Assembly: GCA_001507425.1 (NCBI GenBank)
Contig: LMAJ01000025.1
Span: forward strand, 1 to 64,000
Direction of reading: 5' to 3'
Origin: Flavobacteriaceae bacterium CRH
GTDB lineage: Bacteria > Bacteroidota > Bacteroidia > Flavobacteriales > Flavobacteriaceae
DNA: 64,000 bases
The notes under the pieces are model-generated. The model saw only the letters and a program-made list of their open reading frames with translations. It made no database searches and was not told the origin of the DNA. The number at the start of each line of letters is the position of its first letter. Position 1 is the first letter of the stretch. Both the position numbers and the translations under genes were made by a program. Below are positions 9,817 through 18,054 of the stretch, piece by piece.

Positions 9817-11478
9817 ATGAACAAAAAAATAATCATAAAGATAGTATCCTTATTTACGATTCTTCTTATGGCGGGTTGTCAGAAAGATGATTTCGCATTT
9901 GAATCAATAGATGCGCCAGCGAACATTAAGATAACCGCTGAAATTGTTGGTAAAACAACCGCAGACCCTTACGGAGACGGTTCAGGTTTGGTAAAATTAA
10001 TTACCACTGCAGATAATGCCATCTCTTATAAATATGTATTTAGCGACGGAACCTCAGAGAACTCCCCGGGCGGCGTATTTACAAAACGTTTTACAAAAAC
10101 AGGAGTCAATACCTATACTATAAATGTAATTGCTGTAGGAAGAGGAGGCGTAGCATCAAACAGTACAATTGATGTTGAAGTTGTAAGTAATTTTAGTGAT
10201 CCGGAAGCTGTTCAGTTTTTAACAGCCGGTACGTCTAAAAAATGGTACTGGTCAGCCTCAGAACCAGGACATTTAGGAGTAGGACAAAACGACGGTGATG
10301 CTGAGAAAAACTATTTTGCGAATTACTATCAGGCTGCCGCATTCGAAAAAGCAGGATCTCCGGCCAGTAGCTGTTTGTATGAAAACGTGTTAACATTCTC
10401 ACTAGATGGAGATCAGTTAAAATTTGAATTAGACAATGGCGGATCGACTTTCTTTAATGCCTCATTTGCAAGTGTTGCGGGCGGAAGTTCACCAGACGAT
10501 GCTTGTCTAAGTTATAACACAGGCGGAATTAAAACAGTTTCACTAAGTCCGTCAGAATCTGTAGTAACAAAAAATCCAAAACATGCCACACAAACCAGAG
10601 GAACAATGCTTAATTTCTCTGATGGAGGTTTTATGGGGTATTATATAGGGCAAAGCTCGTATGAAATTCTGTCAATTACCGCAAACAGAATGGTTGTAAG
10701 AGCCGTAATGGGTGGCAATTCAGCACTTGCCTGGTATCATATTTTTACCACAACACCGCCAACACAAACTCCTGATGTAGATTATACTAATTTAGTGTGG
10801 TCTGAAGAATTTAATACCGATGGAGCGCCCGATGCTACAAAATGGGGGTATGATTTAGGAAAAGGAGATAACGGCTGGGGAAATAATGAAAAACAAAATT
10901 ATACCAACGCAGCAACAAATGTTATTGTACAAGGTGGAAGTTTGAAAATTACAGCCAAAAAAGAAGCTTCTAACGGATCTGATTATTCATCGGCGCGATT
11001 AAAAACAGATGCTAAATTTAAATTTACTTACGGAAAAATTGAAATCCGTGCCAAACTTCCAATAGGAGCAGGAACGTGGCCCGCAATCTGGATGTTAGGA
11101 CAAAATTATGCAACAAATCCCTGGCCAGCCTGTGGAGAAATTGATATTATGGAACATGTTGGCAATAACCAGAATGTTATTCTAAGCACGTTACATTATC
11201 CCGGACATTCAGGCGGAAATGGAAATACAGGTTCTAAAACCATTGCAAATGTTTCAACAGAATTTCATGTCTATAAAGCAGTTTGGAGCAAAACATCAGT
11301 AAAAACATATGTCGATGATGTAATGATACATTCCGTTGCCAATGATCCGTTACTTCCCTTTAATAGCGACTTCTTCCTGATTTTGAATGTAGCGATGGGA
11401 GGAAACCTCGGTGGTAATATTGATCCGGCTTTTACACAATCTTCTATGGAAATTGATTATGTACATGTTTATCAATAA
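9817..11478 (+). CDS. PKD-GH16 lipoprotein endo-beta-1,3-glucanase (laminarinase)
   Basis: The 553-aa lipoprotein has lipobox MAGC at residues 18-21. A PKD-like domain spans about 30-125 and a middle domain of unassigned fold about 128-315. The C-terminal GH16 catalytic domain covers about 322-553. The GH16 active site GEIDIMEHVG is intact (E441 nucleophile, E446 acid/base), as is the substrate-cleft stretch WPAIWMLG. GH16 members with this EIDIME motif are mostly beta-1,3 or mixed-linkage glucanases. The N-terminal PKD resembles that of the preceding glycan-binding protein. It probably acts on the outer cell surface to make oligosaccharides for SusCD. It starts 11 nt after the previous stop. 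Confidence 0.92.
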   Translation: MNKKIIIKIVSLFTILLMAGCQKDDFAFESIDAPANIKITAEIVGKTTADPYGDGSGLVKLITTADNAISYKYVFSDGTSENSPGGVFTKRFTKTGVNTYTINVIAVGRGGVASNSTIDVEVVSNFSDPEAVQFLTAGTSKKWYWSASEPGHLGVGQNDGDAEKNYFANYYQAAAFEKAGSPASSCLYENVLTFSLDGDQLKFELDNGGSTFFNASFASVAGGSSPDDACLSYNTGGIKTVSLSPSESVVTKNPKHATQTRGTMLNFSDGGFMGYYIGQSSYEILSITANRMVVRAVMGGNSALAWYHIFTTTPPTQTPDVDYTNLVWSEEFNTDGAPDATKWGYDLGKGDNGWGNNEKQNYTNAATNVIVQGGSLKITAKKEASNGSDYSSARLKTDAKFKFTYGKIEIRAKLPIGAGTWPAIWMLGQNYATNPWPACGEIDIMEHVGNNQNVILSTLHYPGHSGGNGNTGSKTIANVSTEFHVYKAVWSKTSVKTYVDDVMIHSVANDPLLPFNSDFFLILNVAMGGNLGGNIDPAFTQSSMEIDYVHVYQ

Positions 11479-11505
11479 AATATAAATTAATTAGTAATTA
11501 AATTA

Positions 11506-11532
11506 AGAAGGTCAGTTTTAGGCTGGCCTTCT
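11506..11532 (+). terminator. Hairpin between the two GH16 genes
   Basis: AGAAGGTCAG pairs with CTGGCCTTCT across a short loop (10-bp stem with one G-U pair). It is followed only by CAATTTTA, so the T-tract is weak. It may attenuate transcription or stabilise the 3' end of the upstream operon mRNA. Confidence 0.55.
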
Positions 11533-11559
11533 CAATTTTAGCCATTTAAAAACGATACT

Positions 11560-12323
11560 ATGAAAAAAGTAGTTGTATTATTAATGCTCATAAACATTAG
11601 TTTTGGCTTTGCACAAGAAGGCAAAAGAAAACTTATTTGGGAAGAAAATTTAATAAAAAGAAAATAAACGAATCCTTTTGGAATTTCGAACTTGGTGATG
11701 GTTGCCCGGATTTATGTGGCTACGGAAATAACGAAAGACAAATCTATACCAAAACAAATCACGAAATTAAAGATGGAAATTTAATTATCGAAGCAAGAAA
11801 AGAAGGAGATAAATATACTTCGACTAAAATAACAACCAAAGGAAAAAAACAATTTTTGTATGGCCGAATCGAATCCAGAGCAAAGTTGCCTGTTGGTCAC
11901 GGTTTATGGCCGGCATTTTGGATGTTAGGAGCTAATATTGATGAGGTAAAGTGGCCAAAAACAGGCGAAATTGATATTCTTGAATATATAGGAAGAGACC
12001 CGCATATGGTATATACGACTTTGCATACTCAGGATAGTCACGGTAATACCATTAATACAAAAAGAACAGAATTTCCGACTATAGAAGAAGGATATCATGT
12101 TTATGCTATTGAATGGAATAAAGATAAAATCGATTTTTTTGTAGACACAACTTTGGTTTATACTTTTAATCCCGAAATTAAAAATGAAGATACATGGCCA
12201 TTTAGTAAACCGTTTTATATTATCGTCAATTTAGCAATTGGAGGCAATTTTGGAGGTCCTGATGTCGATGATACCATTTTGCCTCAAAAGTATTACATTG
12301 ATTATATTAAGGTTTATGAATAA
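11560..12323 (+). pseudogene. Second GH16 beta-glucanase, interrupted by a -1 frame break
   Basis: An ATG at 11560 opens a normal signal peptide and the GH16 start KLIWEE, but this frame stops at 11665. The rest of a complete GH16 domain runs in the -1 frame from about 11652 to 12323, with intact catalytic motif GEIDILEYIG. Joining the frames at 11646-11652 gives a normal GH16 with no residue lost or gained. The junction is AAATTTA placed as A AAT TTA in the upstream frame, which is a canonical -1 slippery heptamer. A one-base deletion in an ancestral AATTTTAAT would create the same sequence, so a decayed gene, an assembly error or frameshift translation are all possible. Unlike its neighbour it lacks a lipobox and PKD module and should be periplasmic or secreted. 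Confidence 0.8.
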
Positions 12324-12644
12324 ATTAAATCATATAAATATTGTTAAAAAAAGAACTGTAACTTGTTTAAAACAAATGTTTTATAGAAAAGTGCTTATTT
12401 TTTTTATTTGTTAAAACATTCACATTATTTGACATTTTTGAGCCCTTTGTCAGCAAAGTTTAAAATTAATTGAAATTATTTGTGATTTTATTGTTAATTA
12501 TTGTTCCAATCATTTGCATTTTAGAATATTTATTTGTTAAATTTGAACTGAATATTAACATACCCAAAAAACGAGACGCCTATACATTAAAACTACTTTT
12601 TAGAAAATTACTTAGATTTAAACAAGAACTAAAAAGTTAGTATT
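12324..12644. other. Intergenic region before the sigma-factor gene
   Basis: This AT-rich non-coding stretch of 321 bp has no ORF worth calling. Its only recognised signal is the promoter at 12513-12545. Confidence 0.6.
12513..12545 (+). promoter_or_regulatory. Bacteroidetes-type promoter for the sigma-factor gene
   Basis: TTTG at 12513-12516, a 21-nt spacer and TAAATTTG at 12538-12545 match the Bacteroidetes -33/-7 consensus (TTTG and TAnnTTTG). The implied leader before the ATG at 12645 is about 90 nt. Confidence 0.6.
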
Positions 12645-13229
12645 ATGGCTGATCTGCATATTCCAGATGCTCTATTGGTAAAAAATTATGTCGAAGGCAA
12701 CGAAAAAGCTTTAGCGACATTAATAAAGAGGCATGAGTCTAAAATATATGGATTTATATATTCTAAGATAGCTGATAGAGACATTTCAAATGATATTTTT
12801 CAAGACACTTTTATTAAGGTAATTAAAACCTTAAAAAGTAATTCATACAATGAAGAAGGTAAATTTTTACCTTGGGTTATGCGTATATCACACAATTTAA
12901 TTGTAGATCATTTTCGCAAAACCAAAAAAATGCCAATGTATAGAGAAACCGAAGAGTTTTCGATTTTTTCTATCATGTCTGACGATTCTTTAACCATCGA
13001 AAATAAAATGATTTTTGATCAGGTTGAGCTCGATTTAAAAAAGATAATTGAAGAACTTCCCGAAGATCAAAAAGAAGTTTTGGTGATGCGTATGTATCAG
13101 GATATGAGTTTTAAAGAAATTTCAGAACTTACGGGAGTTAGTATCAATACCGCATTAGGAAGAATGCGTTATGCATTAATGAATTTAAGAAAAATAATTG
13201 ATAAACATCAAATTATTTTAACCAACTAA
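12645..13229 (+). CDS. RNA polymerase sigma-70 family (ECF-like) sigma factor
   Basis: The 194-aa protein has region 2 at about 10-95, with the DIFQDTFIKVIKTL helix and the FLPWVMRISHNLIVDHFRK core/-10 recognition helix. Region 4 at about 130-190 carries LPEDQKEVLVMRMYQDMSFKEIS and the recognition helix TGVSINTALGRMRYALMNLRK. The size and the lack of region 3 fit group 4 (ECF-like) factors. No anti-sigma factor gene lies next to it; the only neighbour is a tiny downstream ORF. A clear Bacteroidetes housekeeping promoter precedes it, so it is probably made constitutively. Its target regulon cannot be told from the sequence. Confidence 0.93.
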   Translation: MADLHIPDALLVKNYVEGNEKALATLIKRHESKIYGFIYSKIADRDISNDIFQDTFIKVIKTLKSNSYNEEGKFLPWVMRISHNLIVDHFRKTKKMPMYRETEEFSIFSIMSDDSLTIENKMIFDQVELDLKKIIEELPEDQKEVLVMRMYQDMSFKEISELTGVSINTALGRMRYALMNLRKIIDKHQIILTN

Positions 13230-13278
13230 TACTATTTTGAATATTAGCTCGTTATACTATAATAAAACATTTCATAGT

Positions 13279-13422
13279 ATGGCGAAAATTTACTCTAAAA
13301 AAGCGTTAGCTTCTAAAAATCTTAAACCTAAAAAAGAAGTTGTTTCTTTTTTATTAAACTATTCACAAGCATTGACAGTTGTCAAAGTAAATGATAAAAG
13401 TTACGAGATTATAGCTAATTAA
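13279..13422 (+). CDS. Small basic protein downstream of the sigma factor
   Basis: This 47-aa ORF begins with ATG at 13279 (MAKIYSKKALASKNL...) and ends 50 nt before a terminator hairpin. The frame stays open upstream to a TTG at 13237, but the ATG with its Lys-rich start is the better choice. The peptide is basic at the N-terminus and ends in a strand-like TVVKVNDKSYEIIAN. It has no signal peptide or membrane helix. It lies about 50 nt after the sigma gene and before that operon's terminator, so it is probably co-transcribed. Family not recognised; a regulatory partner of the sigma factor is only a guess. Confidence 0.5.
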   Translation: MAKIYSKKALASKNLKPKKEVVSFLLNYSQALTVVKVNDKSYEIIAN

Positions 13423-13487
13423 ACAGCCCACTACTTTGTCGGATGTTTATTTCGAAAGAAAAACCAAATGGTCGTTTTGGTTAAAAG

Positions 13488-13527
13488 CTCACTATTTGTA
13501 TGTAAATACAAGTAGTGAGTTTTTTTT
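13488..13527 (+). terminator. Rho-independent terminator after the sigma operon
   Basis: CTCACTATTTGTA pairs with TACAAGTAGTGAG (one mismatch), followed by eight T residues. A smaller hairpin (AACCAAA/TTTTGGTT) lies just upstream near 13462-13483. Confidence 0.85.
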
Positions 13528-14034
13528 ATTTTAAAAATTTCAGAATTTCTTTTCGTAACTTTTAAAAAGCATACTACTATACTTGTTTATTTATCTCTTT
13601 TTATTACAACTATCGCATTTTATTTGTAATTATTATTGCATTTTAGTTAAAATTTGATATTTTTCACTCGTTTTTGTTTTTTTATTCAATATTTATTTTA
13701 TTTTAGTTAAAAAGTAATTTATTATTCAAGTAAATTACTTAATTTTTGATTTTTTTGTATGAAAAACCTTTAATTATAGTAGGATTTATCGAATATTGCA
13801 ACGAAAAGAATAATGTTTAACCAAATAACCAAAAATTTATGAAGAAAAATTACACCACTTTAATTTGTTTTGTTTGTTGTGTTTCTAATGTTTCCTAAAA
13901 TATTTATTGTAGTCATTTTTTATAATTGCTACGCTAAATATTATTTGTTCTAAAATGTATTTGAATATGGCTTCAACTTGCATTATTACAACCCCACATA
14001 TAACCATTGATTTAACTAACCAAACTTAACTAAA
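13528..14034. other. Very AT-rich intergenic region with an orphan signal-peptide ORF
   Basis: No full gene is visible in about 500 bp. At 13839-13898 an ATG opens a 19-codon frame (MKKNYTTLICFVCCVSNVS) that reads like a signal-peptide start and then stops. It may be the remnant of a lost secreted-protein gene or chance. No standard promoter was found for the downstream TPR gene. Confidence 0.4.
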
Positions 14035-15099
14035 ATGAAAAATAACCTAAAGATACTCTCATTCCTACTCTTGATGAATATCGCAGCATACGCTCAAAAA
14101 GAAGAGATAAAGCAAGCTCAATCTCTTTATGACAAAGGAAACGCCCAAGAGGCAGCAGCAATTTTAAAAAAGATAGAATATCTTGTCATAAATGCACCCG
14201 ACGCAGTAAAATCTGATTTCTTTTACCTGAAAGGAAATGTATACAAAGACTTGGCAACTAAGAATATAGATGCGGCAACTAATTTTGCATTAGCATCAGG
14301 CGCCTATAGAGATGTACTTTTATACGAAAATGATTCTCAGAATTATAAATATGCTTTTAAAGCCAATTTAGCTTTAAAAGAAATGAAATCTAAATTAATA
14401 GATGGAGCTTATAATGATTATCAAACAGGTAAATATAAAGAAAGTGCAGATAAAAGTTACGAAGTTTACTTATTTGATAAAAAAGACACTTTAAACTTAA
14501 TGAACGCTGCCGCTGCTTCACTAACAAGTAAAGATTATAATGCTTCTATTAAATATTTCGGAGAACTAAAAAGAATAAACTATACTGGAAAGGGAATTAT
14601 GTTTTGTGCTACAAACAAAAAAACAAAAAAAGTAGAATCGTTTATTTCCAGAAATGCCAGAGAATCAAATATTCAGGCAGGTCTTTATGAAAATCCAAAA
14701 GATGTTTTTCCACCTTCCAAAAAAGAAGAAATCGTGGTTTCTTTAGCTTTCTCTTATATGGAGAATAAAGATTACCCAAATGCGGATAAATATTATGAAG
14801 AAGGGCTTCAGGTAAATCAAAACTGTATCGATTGTTATATTAACCTCGCTTACGTTAAGTTACAATCCAAAAAAGCATTAATGGATCAGATGGATTTGCT
14901 TGGAAATAGTCCAAAAGAAATGAAAGAATACGAAAAACTAGATGCTCAAAAAGATCAAATAGTAAAAAGCGCAATTCCATACCTTAAAAAAGCACTCGTT
15001 TTGGAGCCAAAAAATGAAGATGCATTAAAATCACTTTTAGGTATTTACAGGTCATTAAACATGACAAATGAATATAACGCCCTAAAAAATGGTATGTAA
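14035..15099 (+). CDS. Secreted tetratricopeptide-repeat protein
   Basis: The 354-aa protein has a signal peptide ending at AAYAQ, with no lipobox Cys. At least four TPR-like helical hairpins follow: AQSLYDKGNAQEAAAIL, a pair around 115-185, YMENKDYPNADKYYEEGLQV, and AIPYLKKALVLEPKNEDALKSLLGIYRSL near the C-terminus. It is probably a periplasmic or outer-membrane-associated scaffold; no partner is indicated by its neighbours. It stands alone, with a bidirectional hairpin right after its stop that separates it from the convergent nth gene. Confidence 0.85.
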   Translation: MKNNLKILSFLLLMNIAAYAQKEEIKQAQSLYDKGNAQEAAAILKKIEYLVINAPDAVKSDFFYLKGNVYKDLATKNIDAATNFALASGAYRDVLLYENDSQNYKYAFKANLALKEMKSKLIDGAYNDYQTGKYKESADKSYEVYLFDKKDTLNLMNAAAASLTSKDYNASIKYFGELKRINYTGKGIMFCATNKKTKKVESFISRNARESNIQAGLYENPKDVFPPSKKEEIVVSLAFSYMENKDYPNADKYYEEGLQVNQNCIDCYINLAYVKLQSKKALMDQMDLLGNSPKEMKEYEKLDAQKDQIVKSAIPYLKKALVLEPKNEDALKSLLGIYRSLNMTNEYNALKNGM

Positions 15100-15110
15100 A
15101 AAACAATATA

Positions 15111-15141
15111 GAAGCTGCTAAATTTTCTTTTTAGCAGCTTC
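15111..15141. terminator. Bidirectional terminator between the TPR gene and nth
   Basis: GAAGCTGCTAA (15111-15121) pairs with TTAGCAGCTTC (15131-15141). It overlaps the last codons and stop of nth on the minus strand and serves the convergent plus-strand gene. Confidence 0.7.
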
Positions 15142-15774
15142 TTCTATTATTGATTTTTTTCCAATAGTTCTTGTAATAATATCTTTTTCCAGACTCCAGC
15201 CGCGGGCAGGTGAATATTCCCGGCCGTACCAAATAATCTGAAGATGTAAATCATTCCATAAATCTCTAGGGAATAATCTTTTAGCATCTTTTTCTGTTTG
15301 TACGACATTTTTTCCGTTCGAAAGATTCCATCGATACATCAATCTGTGAATATGAGTATCAACCGGAAAAGCCGGAACTCCAAAAGCTTGTGACATTACC
15401 ACACTCGCTGTTTTATGTCCAACCGCAGGCAATTCTTCAAGAGCTTCAAAACTCTGCGGAACTTTTCCATCATGTTTATCAATCAAAATATGAGACAAAC
15501 CATAAATCCCTTTCGATTTCATAGGCGATAAACCACAAGGCCGAATAATTTCCTTAATTTCTTCCACAGACATTTTTATCATATCATACGGATTATCAGC
15601 CTTGGCAAAAAGCAAAGGTGTAATTTGGTTTACACGAACATCTGTGCATTGTGCAGAGAGCAAAACGGCAATTAATAAAGTATAAGGGTCTTTATGATCA
15701 AGTGGAACAGGTATAGTAGGGTAGAGTTCTTTTAACGTATTTATAACAAATTGTACGCGAGCTTCTTTATTCAT
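15118..15774 (-). CDS. nth: Endonuclease III-like DNA glycosylase lacking the Fe-S cluster
   Basis: The 218-aa HhH-GPD protein has ALEELPAVGHKTASVVMSQ (HhH with catalytic Lys) and PVDTHIHRLMYRW (catalytic Asp). In base excision repair this family removes oxidised pyrimidines and nicks abasic sites. The usual C-terminal Cys-X6-Cys-X2-Cys-X5-Cys 4Fe-4S loop is replaced by YGREYSPARGWSLEKDI with no cysteine, so the cluster is absent. Length and the rest of the fold are normal, so this looks like a natural cluster-less form and not a truncation. The call as nth is firm at the superfamily level; the exact lesion range is unknown. Confidence 0.88.
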   Translation of the reverse strand: MNKEARVQFVINTLKELYPTIPVPLDHKDPYTLLIAVLLSAQCTDVRVNQITPLLFAKADNPYDMIKMSVEEIKEIIRPCGLSPMKSKGIYGLSHILIDKHDGKVPQSFEALEELPAVGHKTASVVMSQAFGVPAFPVDTHIHRLMYRWNLSNGKNVVQTEKDAKRLFPRDLWNDLHLQIIWYGREYSPARGWSLEKDIITRTIGKKSIIEEAAKKKI

Positions 15775-15824
15775 TTCCGTAATTTTAATCCCGTAAAAAT
15801 AATGAATTATAACTTAGAATTAAA

Positions 15825-15866
15825 GTTATGAGTTAGAGGTTATGAGTTAGAGGTTATGAGTTATAA
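15825..15866. repeat. 14-bp direct repeats upstream of bcp
   Basis: The unit GTTATGAGTTAGAG occurs twice in full and once in part, followed by degenerate GTTATAAGTTACAAGT. The next 100 bp to bcp is low-complexity DNA made of AATCTAAA-like words. No gene is present here. Confidence 0.7.
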
Positions 15867-15973
15867 GTTACAAGTAAGTTCAATAATCTAAATTCAAAAT
15901 CTATATTCTTTGTTCTTTACTCTTTATTCCAAAATCTAAAATCTAAAATCAACAATCTAAAATTTAAAAACAT

Positions 15974-16426
15974 ATGACAACATTAAAAGCAGGCGATAAA
16001 GCACCAAATTTCTCAGGAGTTGACCAAGATGGGAAAACACACCAATTATCAGATTATAAAGGAAAAAAATTAGTAGTTTTCTTTTATCCAAAAGCAAGTA
16101 CACCGGGCTGTACAGCAGAAGCTTGTGATTTAAGAGATAATTTTGAGCGTTTTAAAGCCAATAATTATGAACTTTTAGGCGTAAGTGCCGACAGTCAGAA
16201 AGCACAACTAAAATTTAAGGATAAATATGAATTTCCGTTTCCTTTATTAGCTGATGAAGACAAATCTGTAATTACAGCATTTGGTGTTTGGGGACCAAAA
16301 AAATTCATGGGAAAAGAATACGACGGAATCCATAGAACCACTTTCGTAATCGATGAAAATGGAATTATTGATGAGGTGATCGAAAAAGTAAAAACAAAAG
16401 AACACGCAGCACAGATTTTGAAGTAG
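15974..16426 (+). CDS. bcp: Thioredoxin-dependent thiol peroxidase (BCP/PrxQ)
   Basis: The 150-aa peroxiredoxin has the peroxidatic motif YPKASTPGCTAEACDLRD. The peroxidatic Cys (TPGC) and the resolving Cys five residues later (EAC) are both present, which is the alpha-2-Cys BCP/PrxQ type. It reduces hydrogen peroxide and organic hydroperoxides with electrons from thioredoxin, in the cytoplasm. Length is normal for the family. The gene is monocistronic and convergent with the next gene; a palindromic repeat lies between them. Confidence 0.95.
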   Translation: MTTLKAGDKAPNFSGVDQDGKTHQLSDYKGKKLVVFFYPKASTPGCTAEACDLRDNFERFKANNYELLGVSADSQKAQLKFKDKYEFPFPLLADEDKSVITAFGVWGPKKFMGKEYDGIHRTTFVIDENGIIDEVIEKVKTKEHAAQILK

Positions 16427-16433
16427 TTCTTTG

Positions 16434-16508
16434 TTTAAAGTTTCAAGTTTCAGGTTTCACATTTAGCAAAACCTGAAACCTGAAACAAAATAAACCTGAA
16501 ACTTTAAA
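16434..16508. repeat. Palindromic repeat between convergent genes
   Basis: GTTTCAGGTTT recurs inverted as AAACCTGAAAC, and the word AAACCTGAAAC appears three times in all. Outer arms are AAAGTTTCAAG... and AAACTTTAAAT. The element sits between bcp and the convergent gene and overlaps the latter's stop. It may act as a bidirectional terminator. Confidence 0.65.
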
Positions 16509-17964
16509 TATTTTGTTCTAACTCAGTTTCCGGATGATATCCAAATAAATGGTGTTCTTTTATAATTTCAGCAACACCTGATGGCAACATAGGTTCCCAG
16601 CCCGATTTTCCTTGGCTAATCATTTTTAAGACTTCACGAGAGAATACGTTTAATATATCAGTATTGTAATCTTTAATATCAACTACTTTTCCGTTGAATT
16701 TAAAGAACTTATACAATTCTTTCATTCTAGGATGAACTTTTAAGTTTTCAGAAGTAATAATCTCTCCATCCTCGCCTAGCATTGGATATAAGAATACTTT
16801 CATGTCGCGGTAAAATAATTTTCCGAAAGCTTCCAGGATTCCACCGCTTAAATGGCGGTAATATTTCTCATCAAAAATATCAACTAAATTATTTACACCC
16901 ATTGCCAATCCCATTCTGGCTTTGGTATAATTAGAAAAATACTCCACCACTTTATAATATTCCTGGAAATTCGAAATCATAACCGTTTGACCTAAAGAAC
17001 AAAGTAATTCGGCCCTGTCCATAAAATCGCGTTCGTCAATCTCACCATCTGAACGTAAATTCGAAAGTGTAATTTCAAAAACGACTAAAGTATTGTCTTT
17101 TTCTACCTTGTTTTCATCAAGAAACATTTTTAATGATTTCTCATACATATCAAGGTTAACATTTGTAACAGGACGGAAACTTCCTCTAAATGCAAGAAGG
17201 TTCTTTTTGTATAAAACAGCAGCCGGTAAAACATTCTTCCCTTCAGGGTTAAACATTACGGCATCAGTCATTCCGTTTTTAACCAATTGTAAACTCATCA
17301 AACGATTATCAACATCTGCAAAACGAGGTCCTGAAAAGTTAATCGTATCAATTTCGAGTTGGTCTTTGTCTAAGTGATCGTATAAATAACGAAGTAAACG
17401 TTTTGGATCATTGTATTTGTAAAAAGCACCGTAAATTAAGTTTACACCTAAAATTCCCAGTGTTTCTTGTTGTAGTCTTGCATCAGTTTCTTTAAAACGA
17501 ATATGAAGAATAATTTCGTTATAAGCTTCATCCGGTTCAATTTGGTATCGAATTCCAACCCAACCGTGACCTTTAAATTGTTTTGCAAAATCTATTGTGG
17601 CAACCGTATTGGCGTAACTAAAGAAAAGTTTATTTGGATGTTTTTCTCTGCTCAAACGTTCTTCGATCAGTTCTCCTTCAAACGTAAGCATTTTTTTTAG
17701 CCTGTTTTCAGTAACATATCTTCCGTCGCCTTCAATCCCGTAAACGGCATCACTAAAATCTTTGTCATAGGCAGACATTGCTTTTGCAATTGTTCCCGAT
17801 GAACCTCCGGATCTAAAAAAATGCCTAACTGTTTCTTGTCCAGCACCAATTTCAGCAAATGTTCCGTAAATATTCTCGTTTAAATTAATGCGTAACGCTT
17901 TGTCTTTTATAGAAGGAATCTGTTCGATGACCTTGTCACCTTTGAGTTTTATTTCTGTACCCAT
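16504..17964 (-). CDS. Conserved cytoplasmic protein of unknown function
   Basis: The 486-aa soluble protein has no signal peptide or membrane helix. I recognise the family as widespread and well conserved in Flavobacteriia, sometimes labelled TonB-dependent receptor or adenylyltransferase. The sequence supports neither: there is no barrel, no plug and no nucleotidyl-transferase HxGH motif. Conserved-looking stretches are NENIYGTFAEIGAGQETVRH, FFRSGGSSGTIAKAMSAYDK and GVNNLVDIFDEKYY. The glycine-rich ones suggest a ligand- or nucleotide-binding site, which is unproven. It stands alone and is divergent from the metallo-beta-lactamase gene, with a TAACTTTG -7 element close to its ATG. Confidence 0.8.
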   Translation of the reverse strand: MGTEIKLKGDKVIEQIPSIKDKALRINLNENIYGTFAEIGAGQETVRHFFRSGGSSGTIAKAMSAYDKDFSDAVYGIEGDGRYVTENRLKKMLTFEGELIEERLSREKHPNKLFFSYANTVATIDFAKQFKGHGWVGIRYQIEPDEAYNEIILHIRFKETDARLQQETLGILGVNLIYGAFYKYNDPKRLLRYLYDHLDKDQLEIDTINFSGPRFADVDNRLMSLQLVKNGMTDAVMFNPEGKNVLPAAVLYKKNLLAFRGSFRPVTNVNLDMYEKSLKMFLDENKVEKDNTLVVFEITLSNLRSDGEIDERDFMDRAELLCSLGQTVMISNFQEYYKVVEYFSNYTKARMGLAMGVNNLVDIFDEKYYRHLSGGILEAFGKLFYRDMKVFLYPMLGEDGEIITSENLKVHPRMKELYKFFKFNGKVVDIKDYNTDILNVFSREVLKMISQGKSGWEPMLPSGVAEIIKEHHLFGYHPETELEQNI

Positions 17965-17986
17965 TTTATTTTAAATAGATTTGTTA

Positions 17987-17994
17987 CAAAGTTA
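17987..17994 (-). promoter_or_regulatory. -7 element of the conserved unknown gene
   Basis: On the minus strand TAACTTTG matches TAnnTTTG and would place transcription start about 15 nt before the ATG at 17964. No good -33 TTTG is visible at the expected distance. Confidence 0.45.
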
Positions 17995-18028
17995 GCAAAT
18001 TAGGCTTCTAATGAAAGAGAAATAATCC

Positions 18029-18036
18029 TATTTTTG
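18029..18036 (+). promoter_or_regulatory. -7 element of the metallo-beta-lactamase gene
   Basis: TATTTTTG matches TAnnTTTG and lies 19 nt before the TTG start codon at 18055, giving a very short leader. It is back to back with the divergent promoter at 17987-17994. The -33 element is weak. Confidence 0.45.
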
Positions 18037-18054
18037 TAAAAAAATTAAGTTCAA

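Noticed and set aside
12645..14034. Sigma/anti-sigma regulatory pair of the FecI/FecR kind
   Set aside because: No FecR-like membrane protein or TonB receptor adjoins; the next gene is a 47-aa ORF followed by a terminator.
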